DNA of 58,208 nucleotides from an uncultured Flavobacteriaceae bacterium (GTDB lineage: Bacteria > Bacteroidota > Bacteroidia > Flavobacteriales > Flavobacteriaceae): positions 1 to 58,208 of the forward strand of contig CANMLX010000030.1 in NCBI GenBank assembly GCA_947498845.1, written 5' to 3'. Shown here piece by piece: positions 37,553 through 47,509 of the stretch (the first letter of the stretch is position 1; every line of letters starts with the position of its first letter). A model generated the notes under the pieces. It made no database searches. It saw nothing but the letters and a program-made list of their open reading frames with translations, and was not told the DNA's origin. The translations under genes and the position numbers were made by a program.

Positions 37553-38608
37553 TTATTTTACAAGTCTTTTATTTATGCTATAAGCTTCAACAGGATTCTT
37601 TTTTATCAATACATCTATGTCTTCCTGAGTAAACCCGTTTTCGTATAGTTTAGGTATAACGACTTCAAATAAATTTGTGTAAGGTTTAATGTCTTGTACG
37701 TCTTTTTGTGGATCGAACCATCCAGCATCATGGGAAATTAAAATTCTATCTAAAATGTTATGTTCTTTGGCAAAAACGAGTTTGGCTATATGGTTATCGA
37801 TATCCCAAGCTAGCCCATCAAGGCTTATCCAACATCCGGCTTTAGCAGCTTTTAAATAATGCTGGTTATCTTGCTCAAATTGCGCATGAACCCAGATAAA
37901 TGCATTAGGCGAAACACCTTTTTTCTTTAAAACTTTTAGTTGTGCCCACATGCCAGCAGCTGCTCCAGTGTGCGATGCAATAGTTAACCCTGTTTCGCGA
38001 TGCGCTATACAAGCTGCTTCTACTAGTTTATAATCAATGGTATGTAATGAGTCTGCATTGTCGATGCCAATTTTAATAAAGCCTGGTTTTATTTCTGTAT
38101 GGTTTATACCAAATTTAAACTCATCAATCCAAATATCTGCCAAAGCTTTAGCTGTGGCTTTTTTTGCAAATTCAGGAATAAACTTTTTTCCCCTCGCGCC
38201 ATATAAACCTGTGTTTGTTAGAATTTTAATATTGAATTTTTTTGCAATTTTATCTAATAAAGTAACGTCTCTACCAATATAATTTGGTGTACAATCCACA
38301 AAATAATCAACGTTATGTGTTTTAATTGCATTTAAGTAAGGTTCTAGTGTTTTTATAACCTTATTATGATTCCAGTTAGAAGGATTAATGCTATCTGCAC
38401 CTATAAAATCTACTAAAATGTGCTCATGTGTAAGCCATACTTTATGTTTCTCAACATGTTCATATCCTGCTGTTGTTATAATTTGTGGGTAGGTTTGTTG
38501 CGTGCCGCAAGCAGTTAACAAAATTAAATTAAGATAAAATATTAAAAATTTGAAATTTGAAATTTTTTGGTAATAAATAGCACTTGATTTTTTTTCTACA
38601 CGGTTCAT
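37553..38608 (-). CDS. Phosphotriesterase-family lipoprotein
   Basis: A 351-residue amidohydrolase-superfamily TIM barrel, exported as a lipoprotein (LILLTACGTQ). Metal ligands of the phosphotriesterase family are visible: HEH in WLTHEHILVDF, the carboxylated Lys in GFIKIGIDNAD, His in IASHTGAAAG and WVHAQFEQD, and Asp in ISHDAGWFDP. Natural substrates of these homologues are often lactones or esters; the actual one here is unknown. Confidence 0.9.
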   Translation of the reverse strand: MNRVEKKSSAIYYQKISNFKFLIFYLNLILLTACGTQQTYPQIITTAGYEHVEKHKVWLTHEHILVDFIGADSINPSNWNHNKVIKTLEPYLNAIKTHNVDYFVDCTPNYIGRDVTLLDKIAKKFNIKILTNTGLYGARGKKFIPEFAKKATAKALADIWIDEFKFGINHTEIKPGFIKIGIDNADSLHTIDYKLVEAACIAHRETGLTIASHTGAAAGMWAQLKVLKKKGVSPNAFIWVHAQFEQDNQHYLKAAKAGCWISLDGLAWDIDNHIAKLVFAKEHNILDRILISHDAGWFDPQKDVQDIKPYTNLFEVVIPKLYENGFTQEDIDVLIKKNPVEAYSINKRLVK

Positions 38609-38871
38609 TTTTTAATAGTGTTTCTAACGTAAAATTACTTAAATAAAACAACTCTTTTTGCGTGATGCTTCATTATAAAACAACAATTAGTCTCAAATAT
38701 TTATGCTGCATTTTAGGGTTAAATTGATTTAAGACTTTTAACCCACTTTATGCAATAAAAAATTTAGTGTTAAAGTTAAAAACAAAATGTAACCTTTTGT
38801 GTTTGATTTGTTGTTTATTATCAACAAAATCAAGTAGTTATTATTAATTTTACTTAACATACTGTTAACTA

Positions 38872-39597
38872 TTACTGAGAGCCTCTATTATAAGTTATTT
38901 GTTTATCATAGCCATCTATATTTAAAATAATAGTTTCATCAGGCTCAGCTAAGTTTGAAATATCAAAAGAAGTCGTTTCAGAAATAGAAGTGGGCTTCGT
39001 TAGATTTTCCTTGATATTAAATTTTAATTTTCGTTGTATAGGGTTACTTTCCAAAATGGCGCCAGAGTCCACAAGCATAACGTCTTTAATCTTATCTTGA
39101 GTAGAAAGGATGTTAAACGTAATTTTTAAACAATCCTCTTCAATTTCAGCAGAAGTAATAGAAGAAACGTTAATAGTACTGTAGAGTTCTGGGCTTATAA
39201 TGGTTACTTTTTCGCATTTTGAACCATTAACCGAGGTTCTTGTAGTAAATAGTAACGCTTTATTAGTGGCTTCGGTATCAAAATTAGGACAGGTGTTTAG
39301 TCCTGCAATACCTCCAGATTCGCAAACTTTGTTTTTGTCACAATTATAGGTTGTAATTAAATTATCTGCACAATTGATACAACTGTTAATAGAAAAAACG
39401 GTTTGTTTTTTATAATTGTATTGTATAATTTCTAATCCAGACGAGCTTGTGCCTTGTTCTAGTTCTTTATCAACCAACTCTTTTAACCATTGTATGTTTT
39501 CAAGAGGTTTTTCGGTACACGTTGTGGAAGGTTGTTCGTCATTGTTTTCACAACTAAAACATAATGCTAAGTATAAAAAAAAGATAATCTGTTTCAT
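38872..39597 (-). CDS. Hypothetical Cys-rich lipoprotein
   Basis: A 241-residue lipoprotein (LALCFSC, Cys16). The middle has many cysteines (NSCINCADN, YNCDKNKVCESGG, NTCPNFD, GSKCEK, EDCLK) that probably form disulfides in the periplasm or outside. The C-terminal half is beta-rich. No family recognised. Confidence 0.68.
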   Translation of the reverse strand: MKQIIFFLYLALCFSCENNDEQPSTTCTEKPLENIQWLKELVDKELEQGTSSSGLEIIQYNYKKQTVFSINSCINCADNLITTYNCDKNKVCESGGIAGLNTCPNFDTEATNKALLFTTRTSVNGSKCEKVTIISPELYSTINVSSITSAEIEEDCLKITFNILSTQDKIKDVMLVDSGAILESNPIQRKLKFNIKENLTKPTSISETTSFDISNLAEPDETIILNIDGYDKQITYNRGSQ

Positions 39598-39961
39598 AGT
39601 AATTTTTTATTGATGTATACTTATAGATGCGATAACTATAAAAACGTTGCGCGTATTAGGGCAGCAATTAATTTAATGTGATTTCGACATTAAAATCACT
39701 GATAATAAAAACCTTAAAATTTAACTCAATAAAATCGTTGCCATTCAAACATTATCAAAAAAAATATTTTGTTGAAGATACAGCGCGAAGCTTTTGAGGA
39801 ATCTTGCTTGCCGACAGGCAGAGAATCTACTCTTAATGAGATTCTCATCGCTCGTTCCTCACTACCTGCCTACCAGCAGCTACGGTGTCGAGAAATAACA
39901 TAGCACTAAAAACCAACAACATAACCATGAGAAATAAAATTTAAGTTACGTCGAACATAAG
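39598..39961. repeat. Intergenic region with dispersed repeat
   Basis: No gene. About 39769-39905 holds GGAATCTTGCTTGCCGACAG, AATGAGATTCTCAT and CCTGCCTACCAGCAGC, related to the repeat at 37338-37488. No promoter or RNA recognised. Confidence 0.5.
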
Positions 39962-40519
39962 TTAATTCGTTTTATTTTTCGATTTAGACAATGCTTTATA
40001 CATGGAAACAACTTTATTAGTTATACCATTACCTAAATCTACTTCGTATAATTTCAAGGGTTTATAACCGTTTGCTGCATATAATTTTTCACCACTTAAA
40101 GTCGCTACTAGCTCTAACGCATCAAAGCCTAACAATTTCGCTTCGGCTTCACATTTTTTAAGTAATGCTCTTCCTATGCCCTTTCGTGTAAAATCAGGAT
40201 GAACAAAAAAAGCTCTAATTCTGGCTGGATCAATACCAGGAATTAATTCATCATCTTTAGAGTTTATAACATCACTTTTCCCAAATAGTAGTTTGCGTTT
40301 ACTCCAGCCACCACAACCAATAACATGGCCTTTTGTGTTTTCAACAAGCCAATAGCTATTATCTTCTATAAGCTGCTTATCTACGGTCCATGCATTTCCT
40401 AGAGCCGCATTAATTTCGGATTCAGAATAAAAGGTTGCATTTATTGATTTAGCAGATTTTTCAATTAACTTTTCAAGGTTATCGATATCGGTTACTTTTG
40501 CTTTTCTATATACAAACAT
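39962..40519 (-). CDS. GNAT N-acetyltransferase
   Basis: A 185-residue GNAT-fold acetyltransferase. The acetyl-CoA pyrophosphate-binding loop is RKGIGRALLKKCEAEA; the N-terminal strand FVYRKAKVTDIDNLEKLI and C-terminal LVATLSGEKLYAANGYKPL fit the fold. Substrate unknown. Standalone gene. Confidence 0.9.
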   Translation of the reverse strand: MFVYRKAKVTDIDNLEKLIEKSAKSINATFYSESEINAALGNAWTVDKQLIEDNSYWLVENTKGHVIGCGGWSKRKLLFGKSDVINSKDDELIPGIDPARIRAFFVHPDFTRKGIGRALLKKCEAEAKLLGFDALELVATLSGEKLYAANGYKPLKLYEVDLGNGITNKVVSMYKALSKSKNKTN

Positions 40520-40850
40520 TACTGTTTTTAAGTTTTTTTACTCGATAATCGAGATTAAATACTCAGGGTTTTTCTACTTATTTCACAAGTAAAAATACTT
40601 AATATGGTACTAAGAGTACTCTGTGTTTTATGTTTTTTTTAGTTTGAAGTTGTTGATTGAAGTATTTATTGTTTTTTTCAATAAAATTATAGTACTTACA
40701 ATAAGAAAAGCGTTACCAAAAGGAAATTTTTATTCCATTATTCTTAGTCTAAATTCTACAAAGCATAAAAATCAATAAAACTTAAAAGGGTCTTGGGTCA
40801 TTCAATAAAGCTTTAGTATTTTTATGCCTAATTTTTACTAAAGCCGAATT
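40520..40850. other. Intergenic region with a palindrome
   Basis: 331 bp between the divergent GNAT gene and ppc. No frame seen. It contains CTCGATAATCGAG (40541-40553), a perfect 6-bp palindrome around one base, 22 bp upstream of the GNAT ATG, which could be an operator. Confidence 0.4.
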
Positions 40851-43442
40851 ATGTCTGTAGAACCAAAGTTAACGCGATTTAACCAAAACGTTTTATCCAA
40901 ATACCAGATCTACAATAGTATATTCATGACGCTGCCTTTTAGTGCAGTAACTAAAACAGGAGCTTTACTACCATTATTTCATGAAACGTGTGAAAACGGG
41001 TTTAAAAATGGAGATGATCCTACTACTATTGTTGAAACTTTCTTTAAAAAATATCAAGGAAGACGTTCAGAGAAAAGTCAAATAGATTTATTATTTCAAT
41101 TTATACAATACATAGAGCGCCAAGTGGTGCTATTTGATGCTATTGAGGATGCTGCATTCCCTGTAGTGAACAACATGGAAGGTGTTGGTACATTAAGAAA
41201 CTTAAAAGGGATTGCTAAATCTGAAAATAAGCTAGAGGAGCTTAAAGAATATTTGGAAGAATTTAAAGTTAGAATTGTTTTAACAGCGCATCCAACACAA
41301 TTTTATCCAGGTTCTGTTTTAGGTATTATTACAGATTTGACCAAGGCTATAAAAAACAATAACCTTAACGAGATAAATAATTTATTTGCTCAATTAGGTA
41401 AAACCCCTTTCTTTAAAAGAAAAAAACCAACGCCATATAACGAAGCGGTTAGCTTAATTTGGTATCTGGAGAATGTATTTTATCATTCTTTTAGTACGGT
41501 TTATAACTATATACAAAACAATATTTTTGCTGACGATATAAAGCATAATGATATTGTAAATATTGGTTTCTGGCCGGGAGGCGACAGAGATGGAAATCCT
41601 TTTGTAAAACCAAAAACTACATTAAAAGTAGCTAGTAAGTTAAAGCAAACCATTTTAAAATGTTATTACCAGGATTTAAAAAAGCTAAGACGTAAATTAA
41701 CGTTTAAAAATGTTGAGGAGCGTATTGTAGCATTAGAAACATCTATTTATAATACGAGTATAGATTTAGATTATAAAGATGCTATTTCAATCGAAACATT
41801 CAAAGAACAACTTGCTACTATTCGCGATATTGTTGTTTCAGACCACCAGTCTTTATATCTCAATGAAATCAATGATTTATTAAACAAAATACATTTATTT
41901 GGTTATCATTTCTCTACTTTAGATATTAGACAGGATAGTAGAATTCATCATTCTGTTTTTACAGCGGTAATAGACCGTTTAATTGAAACAGAGCATGCAT
42001 CTTTCCCAAAAAATTACCATGAGCTTTCAGAAAAAGAACAAATTAAAATACTTTCTGAAGTAAGTGGAGACACCATAAGTATCGATGGTTTTGAAGATGA
42101 AATGGTAAGCAATACGTTAAAAACCATTAAAACCATCAAGACCATTCAAAAGAACAATGGTGAACTAGGTGCAAATCGTTATATTATAAGTAACAACCAA
42201 ACGGCATTAAATGTGATGCAGTTATTTGCCATGTTAAAGTTGGTGTCTTTTCAGGATGATTTAACAGTAGACATTGGACCGCTTTTTGAAACTATTGAAG
42301 ATTTAAAAAATGCGCCTGGAGTTATGGAGCAGTTATATACAAATCCTGCCTACAAAGCGCATTTAAAAGCTAGAGGAAACAAACAAACCATTATGTTAGG
42401 GTTCTCCGACGGAACAAAAGATGGTGGTTATTTAATGGCAAATTGGGGTATTTATAAAGCTAAAGAGGCTTTAACAGAAGTGTCAAGAAAATATGGCATT
42501 ACTGCTTTATTTTTTGACGGTCGTGGAGGACCGCCGGCTCGTGGTGGTGGGAAAACGCATCAATTCTATGCTTCTTTAGGACCAACTATTGAAGATAAAG
42601 AAGTACAGTTAACTATTCAAGGACAAACCATTAGTTCTAATTTTGGAACATTAGATTCTTCTCAGTTTAATTTAGAGCAATTGGTAAGTTCTGGAATATT
42701 AAACAGATTAGGAAAAGACAACAGGCGTGAACTATCTCCTGAGGATACAGAGGTAATGAACGACCTTGCCGAAAAGAGTTATCAGGCTTATAAAGATTTT
42801 AAGAGTCACGATAAGTTTATCCCATATTTGGAGCGTATGAGTACGTTAAAGTATTATGCGAAAACAAATATTGGAAGCCGCCCTTCTAAAAGAGGAAATT
42901 CAGATAAATTAGTGTTTTCAGATTTAAGAGCAATTCCTTTTGTAGGGTCTTGGAGCCAGCTAAAACAAAATGTACCTGGATTCTTTGGTGTTGGTATCGC
43001 TTTAAGAGCATATGAAGAAAAAGGAGAATTCCATAAAATAGAGCAGTTGTATAAAAACTCTAAATTCTTTAAAACCTTATTGGCTAACAGTATGATGTCT
43101 TTAACTAAATCGTTCTTCGATTTAACTAAATACATGGCTAAAGATGAAGAATTTGGTGAATTCTGGATGATTATTTATAACGAATACCTACAAACCAAAG
43201 AGCTATTGTTAAAGCTTACAGGTTACAAGGAATTGATGGAGAATGAACCTTCAGGCAGAGCTTCTATTCAAGTAAGAGAATCTATAGTATTGCCATTGTT
43301 AACCATACAGCAATATGCCCTTAAAAAGATTCAGGAACTAGAAAAAGAAGATGAAAAAAACAGCGCGCTTATCGAAGTTTTTGAAAAAATAGTAACGCGA
43401 TCTCTATTTGGAAATATTAACGCCAGTAGAAATTCTGCTTAA
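40851..43442 (+). CDS. ppc: Phosphoenolpyruvate carboxylase
   Basis: An 863-residue anaplerotic enzyme making oxaloacetate from PEP and bicarbonate. The catalytic His is in VLTAHPTQFYPGS (about 143-155); other active-site stretches are FWPGGDRDGNPFV, IMLGFSDGTKDGGY, FFDGRGGPPARGGGKTHQF and SRPSKRG. Several motifs differ from the E. coli-type consensus (HPTQ for HPTE; FDGRGGPPARGGG for FHGRGGTVGRGGG), as in the divergent Bacteroidota subgroup. Length is normal. A terminator follows. Confidence 0.95.
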   Translation: MSVEPKLTRFNQNVLSKYQIYNSIFMTLPFSAVTKTGALLPLFHETCENGFKNGDDPTTIVETFFKKYQGRRSEKSQIDLLFQFIQYIERQVVLFDAIEDAAFPVVNNMEGVGTLRNLKGIAKSENKLEELKEYLEEFKVRIVLTAHPTQFYPGSVLGIITDLTKAIKNNNLNEINNLFAQLGKTPFFKRKKPTPYNEAVSLIWYLENVFYHSFSTVYNYIQNNIFADDIKHNDIVNIGFWPGGDRDGNPFVKPKTTLKVASKLKQTILKCYYQDLKKLRRKLTFKNVEERIVALETSIYNTSIDLDYKDAISIETFKEQLATIRDIVVSDHQSLYLNEINDLLNKIHLFGYHFSTLDIRQDSRIHHSVFTAVIDRLIETEHASFPKNYHELSEKEQIKILSEVSGDTISIDGFEDEMVSNTLKTIKTIKTIQKNNGELGANRYIISNNQTALNVMQLFAMLKLVSFQDDLTVDIGPLFETIEDLKNAPGVMEQLYTNPAYKAHLKARGNKQTIMLGFSDGTKDGGYLMANWGIYKAKEALTEVSRKYGITALFFDGRGGPPARGGGKTHQFYASLGPTIEDKEVQLTIQGQTISSNFGTLDSSQFNLEQLVSSGILNRLGKDNRRELSPEDTEVMNDLAEKSYQAYKDFKSHDKFIPYLERMSTLKYYAKTNIGSRPSKRGNSDKLVFSDLRAIPFVGSWSQLKQNVPGFFGVGIALRAYEEKGEFHKIEQLYKNSKFFKTLLANSMMSLTKSFFDLTKYMAKDEEFGEFWMIIYNEYLQTKELLLKLTGYKELMENEPSGRASIQVRESIVLPLLTIQQYALKKIQELEKEDEKNSALIEVFEKIVTRSLFGNINASRNSA

Positions 43443-43466
43443 GAAATAGCATTTAAATTATCATAT

Positions 43467-43499
43467 AAAAAGCCTATCCATAATCTGGATAGGCTTTTT
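43467..43499 (+). terminator. Strong intrinsic terminator of ppc
   Basis: A perfect 14-bp stem, AAAAAGCCTATCCA with TGGATAGGCTTTTT, and a 5-nt loop, 24 bp after the ppc stop. It marks the left edge of the cassette-like region. Confidence 0.92.
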
Positions 43500-43664
43500 A
43501 CATTTTATGGTGTATTACATTAGTTTTTATAACTCATTATGTGTTGAGAAATACTAATACCAAATAAAACACTAACTTAAGATTATGTACTATCTATCCT
43601 ATTTTTGGGAAGGCTACAATTAAATAACAAAACCCGATTAATTAAAAGCTATTGCGTGCAATTT

Positions 43665-44633
43665 TTATTTGTTTAACTTCTTGTAGAATTCAGATTCTCT
43701 AATTGATTTTTCTAATTCAGATTTTATTGCTCCACTATCACTTTCGAAACTTAAATTCCAACTTGGTACTCCAATTTCAATATTAAAATATTTAATAAAA
43801 TAATATGTATGTTCACCTTTTCCATCTTTCTCAATTTTTGAATAAACTTCACTAATTGATTTTTCAAAATCCTTTTTTATTAGAGATTGGTCAAAGTTTT
43901 TTTTCAGTGATTCTATTGTTAAATCGATTAAACCTGAATTATTAGCTAAACCGTTATTGAATATATGAGGTAGCAGGTAACTTAAAGCTTTTTTGTTTTT
44001 TCCAATTCCATTATAGATTTTAGCATACTGTTTTGCATTATATATCTCATCTGCTGCAAAAGCATTTCCGCAAAAATGTTGTAAAGGATATTTTTCATTA
44101 AGTTTTTTGTATTCTAAAGCAGTTTTATAATTTCTTTTATTAATATAAATTTCAGTTAGCTTTTTACTTGCTTCATTTTTAAAGTTTGTATATGGGTTAG
44201 ACATTATTCCACTTCTACCGCTATTTTCTCTATCGTTAACATTAGCGCTTAAAATCATTTCAAGATATTTAATTTCATCTTCTTCATAGTTCAACAAGGA
44301 ACTAATATGAGCAAGATTATAAAGAGATTTGTGATAAAGCTCAGAGTCCGGATAGTCTTGTATTATTTTTGCAAATTGGTCAAAGGCTAACTCAAGAATT
44401 TCTTCTTTTTCATTTTTAAAAACATCATACTTAATTTTTTCATCTTGTTTTAAAGTATCAAGTCTTTGTAATTCCCAATCAATACTTAATTTATCAACCA
44501 TTTCAAAAATAGTAACACCTTTATTAAACATAACTATATCTAATTTTTCATTTTTGTTTGAAGAGTTGTTTTTTAATGATGAACAAGATGTCAAAATTAG
44601 AATAGTCAATATGTAGAGATACTGTTTTTTCAT
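43665..44633 (-). CDS. TPR-like lipoprotein of unknown function
   Basis: A 322-residue lipoprotein (LILTSCSS) from ATG 44633; the frame extends to 44642. The mature part is helical with tetratricopeptide-like stretches such as YPDSELYHKSLYNLAHISSL and ASKKLTEIYINKRNYKTALE. Function unknown. It is the first of the minus-strand genes in the array between ppc and ssb. Confidence 0.68.
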   Translation of the reverse strand: MKKQYLYILTILILTSCSSLKNNSSNKNEKLDIVMFNKGVTIFEMVDKLSIDWELQRLDTLKQDEKIKYDVFKNEKEEILELAFDQFAKIIQDYPDSELYHKSLYNLAHISSLLNYEEDEIKYLEMILSANVNDRENSGRSGIMSNPYTNFKNEASKKLTEIYINKRNYKTALEYKKLNEKYPLQHFCGNAFAADEIYNAKQYAKIYNGIGKNKKALSYLLPHIFNNGLANNSGLIDLTIESLKKNFDQSLIKKDFEKSISEVYSKIEKDGKGEHTYYFIKYFNIEIGVPSWNLSFESDSGAIKSELEKSIRESEFYKKLNK

Positions 44634-44771
44634 TTTAAACATTTACTTATCTGTTTTTCAAATCTATTTAGGTGTTTTAAATTTATTGAACTATGGTGGG
44701 TAAAACATATAACCACTACAGTTTAAATTAAAAATAGCAATTTTTTAATACGTTATTAGTTTTTATTTTTA

Positions 44772-45338
44772 TCACCAAGGGTCTTGAGCAAATAAAAGTT
44801 TAACTAATACATATTTTAAACAATCGCCAGCATATCTATATTCTTCAGTAATGTCAAATGAATAATGAAATTCGTTTTTAGAATTGATCAGTAAGCTTAC
44901 ATATGTATTTTCAGTCATTCCAAATTTTACATAATCTTTGTCAAAATGAACTAATTCATCTAAAAATTCAATATCTCTAAATACATCATTGGTTTGATTA
45001 ATTTTTAATCCGCCATATTCTTTTAAGATTTCTAATGCTTTTTTTGAATAAAAACCAGAGTTAATTTTATGACTTTTAAATTCACGCCCTTTATACCAAC
45101 CAGACTTTATTAAAACCTTATTTAATTTCCATAATTGAAATTCCTGTTCTGAAAGAATCTTTCTTCTAATTAGGTTTTCAAATTTTTTATTAGAGTCCTT
45201 ACCTTTATAATTGAATTCAAGAAGAAGTTGATACTGGTTAGCACTAACTAGTGATTCCAATTCAGTTGATTCATAAACCCAATTTTCAATCTTATCGATA
45301 GAATCTAATTTGTTCAAATAATTTAATAATTCAGACAT
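44772..45338 (-). CDS. Hypothetical protein
   Basis: A 188-residue soluble protein without signal peptide or membrane segment, beginning MSELLNYLNKLDSIDKIENW and ending KLLFAQDPW. It looks cytoplasmic and mainly helical at the N-terminus. No family recognised. A cassette-like repeat lies directly upstream (45351-45447). Confidence 0.6.
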   Translation of the reverse strand: MSELLNYLNKLDSIDKIENWVYESTELESLVSANQYQLLLEFNYKGKDSNKKFENLIRRKILSEQEFQLWKLNKVLIKSGWYKGREFKSHKINSGFYSKKALEILKEYGGLKINQTNDVFRDIEFLDELVHFDKDYVKFGMTENTYVSLLINSKNEFHYSFDITEEYRYAGDCLKYVLVKLLFAQDPW

Positions 45339-45350
45339 AGACAGGTAACT

Positions 45351-45447
45351 GTAGCTAACACCTCGCAGCTATAACTAATACGAGAATAAAAGTTGTGTAC
45401 TTTCGATTAAGTCCAAAAGCCCTATGATTTCTTTGCATTGTTAGCAC
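45351..45447. repeat. Cassette-like palindromic repeat 1
   Basis: Outer ends GTAGCTAACACC and CATTGTTAGCAC are inverted. The inner TTTCGATTAAG and AAAAGCCCTATGATTTCTTT match the repeat at 50965-51094 (TTTTGGTTAAG, AAAAGCCCTGTGCTTTTTAT). Confidence 0.65.
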
Positions 45448-45452
45448 TTTTT

Positions 45453-46082
45453 TTATTCGCCATATGTTGCGTGGAAAAATTTTGTTATTCTATTCTTTTT
45501 ATATGAAATATCAAACCTTAATATTTTTCCGTACTCTAAAGGTACGATTGGTTTAAATTCTCCATTTTTAATACTATTTAGAAATTGTGTCGAAAACATT
45601 TTTTTCATATCGATAGAATCAATAGCCTTGACATTATGTTTCCAAATATTGTATTTTACTTTATACCAGGTTAAATTGGGACTGTGATTATAAAATTCAT
45701 ATTTGTGCAATTTCTTATTGATGTATATTTTTGGAGTGCCTGTAGGTATATTTTTGGATGTTAAAACGGCAATAAACAAGTCTGTAGCAGGGTTCCATTC
45801 GGCACCATTTGGTCCACCTGCATTCCTGTAAAAGATATTTTGTATAGAATCATTTTCCAGTATTATTTGAGACTTTTTTTTTAACCAATTAATGATAATA
45901 AGACTATCTTTTTCTGTTGAATACTTATCATCAAGTTTATAAAAACAATAAGAGTTTATCTTCTCTACACTTTTTTTTTCTGAATCGACAATTTCTTTTT
46001 CGATAGTAGAGTTTTCTTTTCCAGTCTTTTTACAAGAAATAAGTACAATGAATGTTAAAAAAAATACTATAACTAATTTCAT
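45453..46082 (-). CDS. Hypothetical lipoprotein
   Basis: A 209-residue lipoprotein from ATG 46082 (VLISCKKTG, Cys18). After a charged linker it has a compact domain with YRNAGGPNGAEWNPATDL and KYEFYNHSPNLTWYKVKYN. No family recognised. Cassette-like repeats lie on both sides. Confidence 0.65.
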   Translation of the reverse strand: MKLVIVFFLTFIVLISCKKTGKENSTIEKEIVDSEKKSVEKINSYCFYKLDDKYSTEKDSLIIINWLKKKSQIILENDSIQNIFYRNAGGPNGAEWNPATDLFIAVLTSKNIPTGTPKIYINKKLHKYEFYNHSPNLTWYKVKYNIWKHNVKAIDSIDMKKMFSTQFLNSIKNGEFKPIVPLEYGKILRFDISYKKNRITKFFHATYGE

Positions 46083-46102
46083 TTCTTTAATTAATGTTAA
46101 CA

Positions 46103-46240
46103 TTTAGCTAAGCATAGTGCGGTTATAAAAATTACTAAATTTCCGATTAAGCATAGAGCCTATTTTTTATTTTTTCATTCTTAAAGTCAAATCAAAAGAT
46201 TTAGTAGACTCTAAAAAACGCACTAAACTTTGGGTTAAAA
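46103..46240. repeat. Cassette-like palindromic repeat 2
   Basis: Contains GATTAAGCATAGAGCC, a T-rich middle, then AAGTCAAATCAAAAGATTTA, AGACTCTAAAAAACGCACTA and CTTTGGGTTAA, the core shared with repeats at 47301, 48834 and 53363. It immediately precedes the lipoprotein start. Confidence 0.65.
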
Positions 46241-46255
46241 ACCAAAAACAGTATC

Positions 46256-46281
46256 AACTACAACCATTTTTGGCTGTAGTT
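46256..46281 (-). terminator. Probable terminator
   Basis: AACTACAACCA and TGGCTGTAGTT form an 11-bp stem (one mismatch, TTTT loop), about 145 bp downstream of the minus-strand gene ending at 46427. Confidence 0.5.
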
Positions 46282-46426
46282 TTAACTTCTAATCTAAAAC
46301 GCTTTATATATTCTATTAATTTCATTATCCGTGAAATTTGAATCGGGTTTATCTATTATTGTTTTTAATTCTCTTTTTCAAAATAACCCTTTTTTTATAT
46401 TGATTATCTACTATCAAACTTTTGTG

Positions 46427-47239
46427 TTAGTTTTCTTTTTGAAGATAGTACTTTCCTGTTTGCGAGTTTATCTTTGCATATTTAAAGGTAAAATCATCTA
46501 CTTTTTGTTTAAATAGATAAAAAATAGAATCTTCATTTTTTTGAATTCCTAACATTATATTGTAATACTTATACTTAGGGTTTATTGTATTTTCTTCAAT
46601 AATTTTATCTGCTTTTTTTTCATCTATATTTAAAGCGTTTGATATTGAATCAAATAAATAATGGGCAGAAGGAATGAATTGTTTTTTTGATTTTTCTAAA
46701 TATGTCCACCCAGCAAATTTATTTACAGTATTAATGTTTTTTGTATTGTTTATTGCATACCTATTAGATAGTCTGCAATCATAGCTTCCTAAATAGCCAA
46801 ACATACCATAGTGTAAATATGCATAATAACTAAAATCTGAAATATAATATTTTAGATTTTGTTTTGTTGTTATTACAATAGTATCGGTTTTATAGAATTT
46901 TTTAAAAGGTATGCTTAGAGCAGTATAGGTTTCATTTTCAGATATATAGTTATAACTTTTCTTTGTTAATAAAGTATCTCTTACCTTTTTATTATTTCTA
47001 ATTATTTTGAAATAAAGAGTATCTATTTCCGAAATTTTAAATTCAGAAAACTTAACATCAATTTCTCCAACAATAAGATGCGTATTATTACACGTAATAG
47101 CATATTTTTTATTATCAATTTTTGCTTGTTTACGGTTATTATTAGCTCTAATAAAAAATAGTACAATAAGTATACTAACTATTAAAATTAGTATTCCAAT
47201 AAAAAGCAAACATCCTTTTATAAATTTATTTTTGAGCAA
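46427..47239 (-). CDS. Membrane-anchored hypothetical protein
   Basis: A 270-residue protein with one N-terminal transmembrane helix (about 9-31) and a Tyr/Asn/Lys-rich body predicted outside the cytoplasm. Stretches such as YYISDFSYYAYLHYGMFGYL and FAGWTYLEKSKKQFIPSAHY stand out, but no family is recognised. It looks AT-rich even for this region. Confidence 0.62.
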   Translation of the reverse strand: MLKNKFIKGCLLFIGILILIVSILIVLFFIRANNNRKQAKIDNKKYAITCNNTHLIVGEIDVKFSEFKISEIDTLYFKIIRNNKKVRDTLLTKKSYNYISENETYTALSIPFKKFYKTDTIVITTKQNLKYYISDFSYYAYLHYGMFGYLGSYDCRLSNRYAINNTKNINTVNKFAGWTYLEKSKKQFIPSAHYLFDSISNALNIDEKKADKIIEENTINPKYKYYNIMLGIQKNEDSIFYLFKQKVDDFTFKYAKINSQTGKYYLQKEN

Positions 47240-47300
47240 TTGTTTTAATATTTATAATGAACTATAATAATTGAAGTTAAAGTTTATTATGTTTCCTATT

Positions 47301-47501
47301 GTAGCCAACGTTTTACTATTTTTAGTTTGGGGATAGAAAGCCTGAGACTTTCTATTTAACACGTAGTTAAAGCATTTTGTTTACTTTTATATTTTCTTGT
47401 TCAAAAGTCAAATCAAAATAATTTGACAGGCTTTCTAAGAATACCTTTTTTTTGAACTAAAAAAACTAAACCTCTTATTAATTACACCTTTTGTTGGTAA
47501 A
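47301..47501. repeat. Cassette-like palindromic repeat 3
   Basis: GTAGCCAACG on the left and TTTTGTTGGT on the right are inverted. The middle has ATTTAACACG, then AAAGTCAAATCAAAATAATT and TGACAGGCTTTCTAA, the shared core. Confidence 0.65.
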
Positions 47502-47509
47502 GTAAACGT

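Larger units (their letters stand above)
46083..46426. other. Gene-free stretch between array genes
   Basis: Apart from repeat 2 it holds a terminator-like hairpin at 46256-46281. A 61-codon plus-strand frame crossing 46331-46516 overlaps the next gene and looks spurious. Confidence 0.5.
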
